A stretch of DNA of 64,000 bases. It comes from Opitutia bacterium (GTDB taxonomy: Bacteria; Verrucomicrobiota; Verrucomicrobiia; Opitutales; Opitutaceae). Below are positions 8,966-20,400 of this stretch, in pieces. Within the stretch, counting starts at the first letter, position 1. Every line of letters starts with the position of its first letter. Made by a program: the position numbers and the translations under genes. Below the pieces are notes generated by a model. It was given only the letters and a program-made list of their open reading frames with translations, did not search any database and had not been told where the DNA came from. Location: positions 248,001 to 312,000 of the forward strand of contig JACPIT010000006.1 in assembly GCA_016187945.1 (NCBI GenBank). The letters run 5' to 3'.

Positions 8966-9222
8966 GAAATCTTTCTCATTCCTCTTTCTCTTAATCTTTC
9001 TCCCGCACTGCGTCGCCTGTGTCTGCCAGACGGAGAAAGAGAAAGATTATGAGAAAGAAGAAAGATTTTCGAACTGAGAGCCACGCCCGCGAATTCACGC
9101 AAATCTCCGCGAATGCCCTCACCGCGTTCCACCGTTTCGTTTGTCATCGCGAGGTTCCGCGTCAGCGGGACCGTGGCGATCCACCTGAAATTCATCCGCG
9201 CCCATTCGCGTGATTCGCGGGC
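8966..9222. repeat. Three nested or adjacent palindromic elements between lexA and imuA
   Basis: This gap of about 340 bp holds no gene. (1) 8966-9070: GAAATCTTTCTCATTCC and related CTTTCTCTT units face GAGAAAGAGAAAG/GAAAGAAGAAAGATTT, a long imperfect hairpin. (2) 9081-9222: GCCCGCGAATTCACGC on the left faces CGCGTGATTCGCGGGC on the right. (3) Inside (2), at 9143-9190, is a copy of the TCATCGCGAGG...CGTGGCGATCC family seen after sucD. A repeat inserted within a repeat indicates successive insertions. The elements may also uncouple lexA from imuA transcription. Confidence 0.75.
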
Positions 9223-9304
9223 AACTTCTTCAGTCCCTCCTCCGGCCGCTCTCCGCGGCGCTGCATGAACTCCCCACGCGCCGCCCTCGTCGCCTCCTCG
9301 TCCG

Positions 9305-10003
9305 ATGTCCGCGTCCGATCAACTCGCCCGTCTGCGCCAGCAACTCGCCGCTCGTTTTCCCACGGCGCAGCGTGCGCCCGACCGTGCGCTGGCGACGGGC
9401 GTTCCGTCCATCGATGAATCCACCGGCGGCGGCCTGCCGCTGAGCGCCGTCACCGAGATCGTCGCCTCCGCCCCGAGTTGCGGTGTCTCGCTGCTCTGGG
9501 GCCAACTCCTCGCCGCCACGCGCGCCGCGCAAACGCGAGCCGCCCTCGTCGACGCGCTCGACGAATTCGACGCCACTTCCTTCCCTGCCGACCTGCTCGC
9601 CCATCTCGTCTGGGCGCGCTGCCGCGGTGTCACCGAAGCCCTCGCCGCCGCCGACCTGCTCGCGCGCGACGCCAACTTCGGCCTCGTTCTCCTCGACCTG
9701 CGTCACGCCCCGCTGCGTGACCTCCGCCGCGTGCCCTCGACGTCCTGGTATCGCCTCCAACGCGCCGTCGAGCCCACCGACCTCGCGCTCGTCGTCGCCA
9801 CTCCCGCCGCGTGCGTGCCGAGCGCGCAACTCCGCCTCGAATTATCCGCCGCACGCACCGCGCCTCTCTCCCTGGAGGGCGACGCTCCGTCGTCGCCTGC
9901 CTCCACCGCGATAGACGATCTCGAACGCGAGCGCGCCACCCTCGCCGCCGCACTCGCACCGGTGCTGCAACGCCAGCGCCGTTCCCTCGCGGCCACCGGT
10001 TGA
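9305..10003 (+). CDS. imuA: ImuA, RecA-like protein of the mutagenesis cassette
   Basis: A 232-residue RecA/SulA-related protein that in other bacteria supports translesion synthesis by ImuB and DnaE2. The N-terminal half follows the ImuA pattern LATGVPSIDESTGGGLPLSAVTEI, followed by ASAPSCGVSLLWGQLL where RecA has Walker A; the P-loop is degenerate (no GK[ST]). ALVDALDEFD and the LVLLDLRHAPLRDLRR block correspond to the central sheet. It ends 3 bp before imuB, so the two are translationally linked. The stretch coding for SLEGDAPSSPAS (about 9872-9905) contains a GCGACG/CGTCGC hairpin that may be a remnant of a palindromic repeat. Identity rests on sequence pattern plus cassette order. Confidence 0.85.
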   Translation: MSASDQLARLRQQLAARFPTAQRAPDRALATGVPSIDESTGGGLPLSAVTEIVASAPSCGVSLLWGQLLAATRAAQTRAALVDALDEFDATSFPADLLAHLVWARCRGVTEALAAADLLARDANFGLVLLDLRHAPLRDLRRVPSTSWYRLQRAVEPTDLALVVATPAACVPSAQLRLELSAARTAPLSLEGDAPSSPASTAIDDLERERATLAAALAPVLQRQRRSLAATG

Positions 10004-10006
10004 GCT

Positions 10007-11719
10007 ATGTTCATCGTTCTCCACGTGGCGGATTTCCCGCTGCAAGCCGCGCTGCGCGCCGTAGCGCCGGTCTCCGACCGGCGGGAAGAACTGCCGCAGC
10101 CCTCTCAACGCACAACCTTCTCCACAGTCGCGTCACCACTCCCAACTGCCCTGATCCAAGCCGGTCACAGACCGGCTCTACTTTCCGCCACCCTCGCCCC
10201 ATCTTCTGCTTACCTCACTCACCCCGCCGCCCTCTTCAGCGGCACCACGAAAAAATCCGTCGCCCTCTCTGCCAACGCTCGCGCGCGCGCCGCCGGCGTC
10301 GAACTCGGCATGAGCGCCCCGCAAGCCATCGCGCGTTGCGCCGACCTGCTTATCCGCACGTCCAACGACACCGCCGAAGCCGACGCCCGCGCCGTGCTGC
10401 TCGCCGGCGCGTTCACAATCTCGCCGCACGTCGAAGCCACCGCACCCGGCCTCGTCACTCTCGACGCGCATGGCCTTGCACCCACCGCCCGCGCCCCCGC
10501 CTGCCACGCCGCCATCGCCCGACTCGCCTCGCTCGACCTCTTCGCCACCGCCGGCATCGCCCGCACGCCGCTCCTCGCGCTCTACGCCGCACGACAAGTA
10601 GCGCCGGTTTCCAACCGGCGTATGGCACTCACGCCGCTCCCTCGCTCCACGCCAAACTCAGTCGCTGCGCAGCCGCTGCCGGCCGGTCACAGACCGGCCC
10701 TACCGCACGCATCGGCCCTCGATGTCTCCCCCTCCGCCGAAACCGCCTTCCTCGCCCCACTCCCGCTCGCCACCGCCGAACCCACGGCCGAACTCGTCGG
10801 CGTTCTCCACGCCTGGGGCCTGCGCACGCTCGGCGATCTCACACGTCTCTCGCGCGACGATGTCGGTCGTCGCCTCGGCGCCGCCGGCACGGCGCTCTGG
10901 GACCGCGCGCGCGGCGGCGAGCCGCGTCCGCTGCACCTCGTCGCACCGCCGCAGGAGTTAGCTGCCGCGATGGAATTCGAGGACGCCCTCGAAACCCTCG
11001 AACCGCTGCTCTTCATCCTTCGCCGCTTCCTCGACCGTCTGACGCTCGAACTCGAAGCGGCACACCGCGTCGCCGCCGAACTCGATCTCACGCTCACCCT
11101 GGCCGACGACAACGCGCACGCGCGTTCCTTCCGCCTGCCCGAGCCGACACGCGATCTCGAAATCCTTTTTCGCACGCTGCACACGCACCTCGAGTCCGTG
11201 CGCACCGATTCGCCGATCGTCGCCGCCCGCCTGCGCGTCACGCCCACGCGTCCGCTCGTGCGGCAGCACGGTCTCTTCGAAACCGGCCTGCGCGATCCGC
11301 ACGGCTTCGCCGAGACGCTCGCGCGCGTCGTGGCGATCGTCGGCTCCGATCGCGTCGGCACGCCGCAGTTCGAGGACACGCATCGCCCCGACGCAGTGAA
11401 GCTCGTGCCGCCACCGGCGGTCATCCCTGCACCCGCGCCGCCGCCCGTGCAACCGGCGCTCGGCCGTCCGTTGCGCCGTTTCCGTCCGCCGCTCCCGGCG
11501 CGCTTCGAAATGAGCGACGGCCAGCCGACGTTTCTGTGGACCGAGCGCGTGCAAGGCGTCGTCGCCGCGCAACGCGGTCCTTGGCACAGCAGCGGCGAGT
11601 GGTGGCAAGCCGATCGCGCGTGGGGCCGCGCCGAGTGGGACATCGCGCTCGCCGACGGTGGCATCTACCGTCTCTTTCGCACCGCCGAGGGCTGGTTTCT
11701 CGAGGGGGAATACGATTGA
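10007..11719 (+). CDS. imuB: ImuB, Y-family polymerase-like protein with two in-frame repeat insertions
   Basis: A 570-residue DinB-like protein. ImuB proteins act as a catalytically inactive hub that connects ImuA, DnaE2 and the beta clamp at lesions. The N-terminus MFIVLHVADFPLQAALR and the block ALSANARARAAGVELGMSAPQAIARC are canonical, as are FLAPLPL, VLHAWGLRTLGDLTRLSRDDVGRRLG and a C-terminal tail (VVAAQRGPWHSSGEWW...W..AEWDIALADGGIYRLF) typical of ImuB. The acidic catalytic residues of active Y-family enzymes are not evident. About 40 residues between strand 1 and the next conserved block (residues 19-58) and about 35 more (198-232) are encoded by palindromic repeats and read V(A)PVS(D/N)RR...AGHRPAL both times. 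It ends 3 bp before the next gene. Confidence 0.9.
   Translation: MFIVLHVADFPLQAALRAVAPVSDRREELPQPSQRTTFSTVASPLPTALIQAGHRPALLSATLAPSSAYLTHPAALFSGTTKKSVALSANARARAAGVELGMSAPQAIARCADLLIRTSNDTAEADARAVLLAGAFTISPHVEATAPGLVTLDAHGLAPTARAPACHAAIARLASLDLFATAGIARTPLLALYAARQVAPVSNRRMALTPLPRSTPNSVAAQPLPAGHRPALPHASALDVSPSAETAFLAPLPLATAEPTAELVGVLHAWGLRTLGDLTRLSRDDVGRRLGAAGTALWDRARGGEPRPLHLVAPPQELAAAMEFEDALETLEPLLFILRRFLDRLTLELEAAHRVAAELDLTLTLADDNAHARSFRLPEPTRDLEILFRTLHTHLESVRTDSPIVAARLRVTPTRPLVRQHGLFETGLRDPHGFAETLARVVAIVGSDRVGTPQFEDTHRPDAVKLVPPPAVIPAPAPPPVQPALGRPLRRFRPPLPARFEMSDGQPTFLWTERVQGVVAAQRGPWHSSGEWWQADRAWGRAEWDIALADGGIYRLFRTAEGWFLEGEYD
10061..10181. repeat. In-frame palindromic insertion 1 in imuB, family B
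   Basis: The left end GTAGCGCCGGTCTCCGACCGG (10061 onward) and right end GCCGGTCACAGACCGGC plus TCTAC (to 10181) form inverted GTAG...CTAC termini, each with its own small hairpin. The element reads through without a stop in the imuB frame. Its sister lies at 10598-10703; a degenerate relative lies at 34505-34574 in an intergenic region. Confidence 0.85.
10598..10703. repeat. In-frame palindromic insertion 2 in imuB, family B
   Basis: Starts GTAGCGCCGGTTTCCAACCGG and ends GGTCACAGACCGGCCCTAC. Same orientation and same reading frame as insertion 1 (QVAPVSNRR...AGHRPAL versus AVAPVSDRR...AGHRPAL); the interior differs. It separates the LYAAR and SAETAFLAPLPL blocks of ImuB. Confidence 0.85.
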
Positions 11720-11722
11720 GCT

Positions 11723-15616
<3,894 letters not shown>

Positions 15617-15710
15617 GCGCCAGTGCTCGGGAATTTTCCGACCGCGCAACCGGAGGACTCCTCTCCGGATTGCTGCTGCGCCGCGCGCGTCTGCATGCCT
15701 GGCTCTCCGC

Positions 15711-16157
15711 ATGCGCTTTCTGCCCCTCCTCGCCTGCGCGATCGCCGCGAGCGCCCCCGCCGCCGAGTCGACGTGGCACCTCACCGCTCAACTCTACAGC
15801 TTCCACGAGCACACGACTCAGGACGACCTCACGAACACCACGCCTGGTCTCGGCGTGCTGCGTCGCTCCACGGAAAACTTCATGCTCGGCGCGGGCGTGT
15901 TCCGCAACTCCCTCGGTCGCACGGCCGGCTACGCCTACGTCGGCAAACAATGGCCGCTCCGCCGCATCCTCGTCGGCGGGATCGCGGGCGTGACGCACCA
16001 CTACAACTTCAACCACGGCGGCCTCGTGCCGCTCGGCGCCGCGATCGTCACCGTCCCGCTCACCGACTCGCTGGCGCTCGATCTCGTCGGTATCCCGCGC
16101 GTCACGCACTACACCTACGCCACGCTGAATTTTTCGATCTCGTGGCGCTTCCGCTGA
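15711..16157 (+). CDS. Small exported protein, probable outer-membrane barrel
   Basis: A 148-residue protein with a short signal peptide (MRFLPLLACAIAASAPAAES). The mature part alternates polar and hydrophobic residues with many Y, H, G and N (HLTAQLYSFHEH, NTTPGLGVLRR, FMLGAGVFRNSLGRTAGYAYVGKQW, ATLNFSISWRFR) and ends in arginine after an aromatic-rich strand, as small outer-membrane barrels do. The NPGLG...Y/F..GAYRNS-like pattern is shared with PagP-like and phage-associated hypothetical proteins, but I do not recognise the family with certainty. It follows dnaE2 by 94 bp on the same strand, possibly by read-through. Confidence 0.6.
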   Translation: MRFLPLLACAIAASAPAAESTWHLTAQLYSFHEHTTQDDLTNTTPGLGVLRRSTENFMLGAGVFRNSLGRTAGYAYVGKQWPLRRILVGGIAGVTHHYNFNHGGLVPLGAAIVTVPLTDSLALDLVGIPRVTHYTYATLNFSISWRFR

Positions 16158-16298
16158 GGCGAGTTCGCGGCGATCGAGGCAGCGCGCTCCGTTCACACGC
16201 TCGCGCGGCGGGAGCGGCGACATAACCGCGCCATTCCGGACAGAGAACGGCGCCACGACCGCTCGCGAAAACCGCCCTCGCCACGCCTGCCGCGCGCC

Positions 16299-16601
16299 TC
16301 ACTCGCGCGGCACGACGATGTCGAGCTTCACGCGGCACCCGAGCGCCGCTGCGGTGCGCACGAGCGTGTTCAGCGTCAGCGATGTGTTCAGCGGATCGAG
16401 CACCCGGTTCACGGCGGCTCGACTCGTGCCGAGCGTCTTCGCCAGCTCCGACACCGAAAGATCGAGTCGCTCCATGCGATGCACGAGCGTGCTCGCGATC
16501 ACGCGCTTCAACGCCGTCGCTTCCACGTCGCTGTAGATGCCCTCCTCGCGCAGATACTCTGTCGAAGTCTCCTCGAATCGCTGGCGCTTGTCCTGTTCCA
16601 T
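16299..16601 (-). CDS. XRE-family antitoxin-like regulator without a visible toxin
   Basis: A 100-residue protein with a helix-turn-helix at about residues 48-70 (DLSVSELAKTLGTSRAAVNRVLD), a helical N-terminus (SDVEATALKRVIASTLVHRMERL) and a C-terminal hydrophobic strand (CRVKLDIVVP). This is the layout of HigA-2/Gp49-partner type antitoxins. No toxin gene lies next to it: the gene on one side is convergent and the other side is non-coding. A perfect CTAAAG-CGA-CTTTAG palindrome 38 bp upstream is a candidate autoregulatory operator. It may be a solitary regulator or a relic of a toxin-antitoxin pair. Confidence 0.75.
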   Translation of the reverse strand: MEQDKRQRFEETSTEYLREEGIYSDVEATALKRVIASTLVHRMERLDLSVSELAKTLGTSRAAVNRVLDPLNTSLTLNTLVRTAAALGCRVKLDIVVPRE

Positions 16602-16638
16602 CGCGCCAGCGGATCAGAATTGATCCACTTTGGCGCGT

Positions 16639-16653
16639 CTAAAGCGACTTTAG
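16639..16653. promoter_or_regulatory. Palindrome upstream of the XRE gene, candidate operator
   Basis: CTAAAG-CGA-CTTTAG is perfect over 15 bp. A second perfect 16-bp palindrome, GCGCGAAATTTCGCGC, lies at 16727-16742. Either could bind the XRE regulator; no direct evidence. Confidence 0.4.
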
Positions 16654-16800
16654 GGAAAAATTTTCTGCGGCGCGTTTTAGTTGTAAGCCCGCTGTGCAGC
16701 CGCCACTTGTCCGCTCGAAATTCGCGGCGCGAAATTTCGCGCAAAGATTTTTCTGGCGCAGCGCGCGGCGATTTGTTCCTTTCGCGCTGCATCAGGAAAG

Positions 16801-16930
16801 GATCGACGGAGCAATCCGCCGGTTCTGCCAACCGGGTCTAGGAGTGATCACGGTGGTTCCGAGTGACGAAAGTCGCCCGGATGCGCGAGCGGTAAAACGC
16901 TCGAACAAAAAACTCCTCCGAAAAAAGCGA
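16801..16930 (+). ncRNA. Candidate structured RNA upstream of a terminator
   Basis: A 420-bp region (16602-17020) without a gene contains several short perfect helices in series: CCGGTT/AACCGG (16819-16824 with 16830-16835); a closing helix AGGAGT/ACTCCT (16840-16845 with 16912-16917); inside it GUGAC-GAAA-GUCGC with a GNRA-type loop (16863-16876) and CGAGCG/CGCTCG (16886-16891 with 16898-16903). A strong terminator hairpin follows immediately. It does not match tRNA, SRP RNA, RNase P, tmRNA or a hammerhead that I can recognise. It could be an independent small RNA or a leader controlling the 79-residue gene downstream. Seen by eye only. Confidence 0.35.
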
Positions 16931-16966
16931 AAAGCCGCCTGATGCCCTCAGGCGGCTTTCGTTTTT
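16931..16966 (+). terminator. Strong Rho-independent terminator, possibly bidirectional
   Basis: A 12-bp perfect stem AAAGCCGCCTGA / TCAGGCGGCTTT with loop TGCCC, followed by CGTTTTT on the plus strand and by CGCTTTTTT on the minus strand. Confidence 0.85.
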
Positions 16967-17020
16967 CAGGAAAAAACCTGACGCGCGAACGATTAACTCA
17001 TCCTCAACCGCTCACGCATC

Positions 17021-17260
17021 ATGTCCAACGTCATCAGCCTCCCCGCCCTCCGCGTCAACGCCGAGAACCCGAACCACCACCTCTGGAACAACAACGGAAC
17101 GTGGTTCCTCCACTACACGGTGTATCCCACGCCGTTCACGAAGGAGCGCATCCGCCGCTCCCTCGGCACCAAGGATCTCGCCGTCGCCCGCCAGCGCCGC
17201 GACTCCTTCTTCCAGCACTTGCTCGGTCAGGCCACGCCTACGAAGACCGCCGTCGCCTGA
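17021..17260 (+). CDS. Small protein resembling the N-terminal arm of a tyrosine integrase
   Basis: A 79-residue protein, MSNVISLPALRV..., whose centre (NHHLWNNNGTWFLHYTV, then TKERIRRSLGTKDLAVARQRRD) looks like the arm-type N-terminal domain of phage-type integrases (short beta hairpin with W.....Y.V, then R.SL.TKDL..A...RD). No core-binding or catalytic domain follows, and the frame stops cleanly, so this is either a stand-alone small DNA-binding protein or an integrase fragment. The candidate structured RNA and a terminator lie just upstream. Function not recognised. Confidence 0.6.
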   Translation: MSNVISLPALRVNAENPNHHLWNNNGTWFLHYTVYPTPFTKERIRRSLGTKDLAVARQRRDSFFQHLLGQATPTKTAVA

Positions 17261-17297
17261 AGCGGCGCGAGCCTTTTCGTTCAGTCCATAGCTCAGA

Positions 17298-17329
17298 AGC
17301 CCGTGCGGTGTTCGCGCGGGCTTTTGTGT
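17298..17329. terminator. Terminator between convergent genes
   Basis: The 10-bp stem AGCCCGTGCG / CGCGCGGGCT (one G-U pair) with loop GTGTT is followed by TTTTGTGTTT on the plus strand. It lies in the 142-bp gap between the 79-residue gene and the end of the giant coiled-coil gene. Confidence 0.75.
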
Positions 17330-17402
17330 TTCCGCCGCCCGCGCCCGCTGTCGCCACAAACGTAGCCGGCTGACACAGGCCCGCTACGAGACGCAGAGCC
17401 TT

Positions 17403-20400
17403 CTACGGAATCCGCAACCGCTGCCCTACCCGCAACGCGTTCGCACCCTGCAGTGCCTCGCGATTCGCGTTGTAGATTTCCTGCCAGCGATTCGCCGTGC
17501 CGTAGTAACGCAAGCTGAGTCGCGAGAGCGAGTCGCCCTCGATGATGGTGTGATAACGCGCCTCGCTCGCCGCTGTGCCCGGCGGTGTTGAAACCGCCGA
17601 CGCCGACGGCTGGTTCGCCGACGCCAAACTCGATGCCGGAGTGCCGAGGCGCGCGGCCGCCGCGATCTGATCGAGCGTGCCCTGCGCCTGGGCCAGACGC
17701 GCGGCGAGCGCACTGTTTTCCTGGCGCAGTTGAGCCACCGCCAACTGTCGCTCGCGATCGAGCGTGCGATTCGACTCGGCCAAACTCTGATTCGACGCGC
17801 GCAGTCCGTCGACCTCGCGCCGCAACTGCGCCAATTGCGCCGTCACCGCATCGACGTTTTGCGCCGCGCTGCGCTCGGCGTCCGCACGCAACTGCTCGGC
17901 GCTCCTCTGCGCTTGCGAAAGGCGCGTCGCTTCCGTCTGCGCCGCGGCGAGCTGCTGACGCAACACGTCGCGCTCCTGCTCGAGTTTCTCGTTCGTCGCG
18001 GTCAGTTCCGCAACCGACGAGCCGTGCGACTCCGTCGCCTTCTCGGCGTCGGCCAGCCGTGCCCGCAACGTCGCGAGTTCCGTCTGCGCCTTTTCGGCTG
18101 TCGCTTGGGCCGCGCTCGCGCTCTGAGTCGCGTCCGTTTGCTGCTGCCGGAGTCCGTCGATCTGTCGCTGCGCGGCTACCAACTGGGCGCCGACGCTCTT
18201 CAAGCGTTCGTCGAGCGCCTTGTTCTCGTCGGCGAGCTTCGCGTTCTCCACGCCGGTCGTCCGCTCCGCTTCGGCGAGCCGCTGCGTGAGCACCGCGATC
18301 TGCGTCTTGAAATCCGTCTTCTCCTGCTGGAGTCGGTTATTCGCCTCCGTCAGCTCGGCGACTGTCGCGCTGTGCGAGCCTTCGGCTTTCTCCGCCTCGG
18401 CGAGCTGCGTCTTCAACGCCGCGGCCTCGGTCTGCGCCTTCTCCGCCGACGCGCGCAACTGCTCCGCGTCGCGCAACCGCTGATTCAGCGCGGCCAGCCG
18501 CGTCTGCGCGTCGGCCTTCTCGGTCTGCAACTTCGCGTTCGCCTCCGTGAGTTCGGCCACCGTGGCGCTGTGGGAGCCCTCGGCTTTCTCCGCGTCGGCC
18601 ACCTGCGCTTTCAACACGTCGCGCTCCTGCGTCAGCTTTTCGGCATCGCCGACGAGCTTGTCGTTCTGCCGCTTCAACTCGTTCGCCGTCGACGTCAGCT
18701 CGCGCACGCGCGTCTGCAATTGGTCGAACTCCACGCGACTCGGGCCGTCGTCCGCCTGTTTCGCCCCGAGCAACGCACGGTTGGCGTCGCCGAGCGCCTT
18801 GCTCGTCTCGCGCGCCTTCTGAAGCTGCTCCGCGAGCGTGCTGATCTCGCGCGCGGCGCCGGCGCGATCGTCTTCGATCGCGGTCTCGAGCTGCTTCACG
18901 CGATCCTGGAGCGTGCGAATCTCCATCTGATACGCGTCCGGCCGCGCGGCGTTCACCGCCTGGGCTTGCGCCGCGAGTGCCGCGTCGACGCTCTTCTGCG
19001 CGCTGGCGAAATCCTGTTCGAGCTTCGAGTTCGCCGCGGTCAGATCGGCCACCTGCGCACGGAGCTTCTCGCTGGCCTGCGTCGCGTCGGCGAGATCGCT
19101 CTTTAGTCGCGTCGCGACCTCATCGTCGCCGCGCGCGGCCTGCGTGCGGATCGTGCGCGCCTCATCGAGCTGCCTTTCGACCGCGGCCAGTTGCGTCTGC
19201 GCGGTTTGCAACGCCGCAGCGCGATCCGCGGCCTCGCGCTGGAGTCGCTGCACCTGCGCGCGCAATTCGGGCAACTGCGCCGCATCGCGCTGCAGTCGCG
19301 CGTTCTCACCCTGCAAATTCGCCACGCCGGCCGTCGATGCGCGCAGCGCCGTCAATTCCTCGCGCAACGCGGCCGCGCTCGCCGCCTCTTTCTGCGCCGC
19401 GGCCAGCGCGCGCTCGAGGCGGTCGTTGTCCGCCGTGAGTTCCGCCACGCTCGCGCTGCTCTTTCGCAACGCTTCGTTCGCGTCCGCCAATTTCGTTTCC
19501 GTGGCCGTCGCCGCCGTCGAGCCGGCGTTCGCCTGCGCGAGCTGCTGCCGTAACGCGCCCACTTCCGCGGCGCTGTCTCGCGCAGCCTGCTCGGCCGCGG
19601 CGAGATCGCTCTTGGCCTTCGCGACCTCGGCCGTCAGGGCCGCGAGATTCGTGCGCAGCGTGTCGCGCTCCTGCTCGGCGCGCGTCTGGGCGGCACTGGC
19701 CGTCGCCGCGTCGGACTGCGCTTTTTCGACCGCAGCGGCCGCTTCGGAAAGTTTCGCCTGGGCCGCATCGGCACCGGACGAGCGCGCCTGGGCGAGTTCG
19801 TTGCGCAGCGAGTCTTTCTCCGCCGTCGCCTCCCTCGCGGTCTGTTCGGCCTTAGCCAACGATTCCTTGCCCGCCGCGAGTTGTTTCTGCAACGGCTCCA
19901 AACCGGTGCGGGCGGCGTCACGCTCGCGCAGCGCCGCGACGGCCTGACGCTCCGCGCGTTCGCGGTCGAGCCGCAGGCCCGTCAAACTCGTGTTGGCTTT
20001 CTTCAGCGCGTCCTCGGCCGTCGCGAGACGTTTCTCCAATTCGGCCGTCTGATCGCCGGAGGGCTTCGCGTCCGCGATTTGCTGCCGCAGCGAGGCGACC
20101 TCCGTCGCGCGGTCGCGACTGGCCTGCTCGGCGGCGGCTAGAGCGGAACGTGCGGTCGCGAGATCCGACTCGAGCGCGGCAACCCGCTCGTTCAGCGCGC
20201 GCGTGCCTTCGTCCGAGGAACGGCTCGCGGCACCGAGCTGCTGTTTCAAGCTGACGGTCGTGTCGTTCGCCGCGGTCAACTGTTCACGCAGGCTCTTGGC
20301 AGTAGAATCGGCGTTCGCCGCGGCCTCGGTGGCAGCGGCGAGCTGGCGTTCGAGCGTCTTCGCCCGCTCGGCTTCGGCGCGCGCGGCGGTCAACTGCTCC

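Noticed and set aside
16943-16960. Hammerhead-like CTGATG in the terminator near 16940
   Set aside because: The core would need CTGATGA plus a paired GAAA; here the sequence is CTGATGC in a simple terminator stem.
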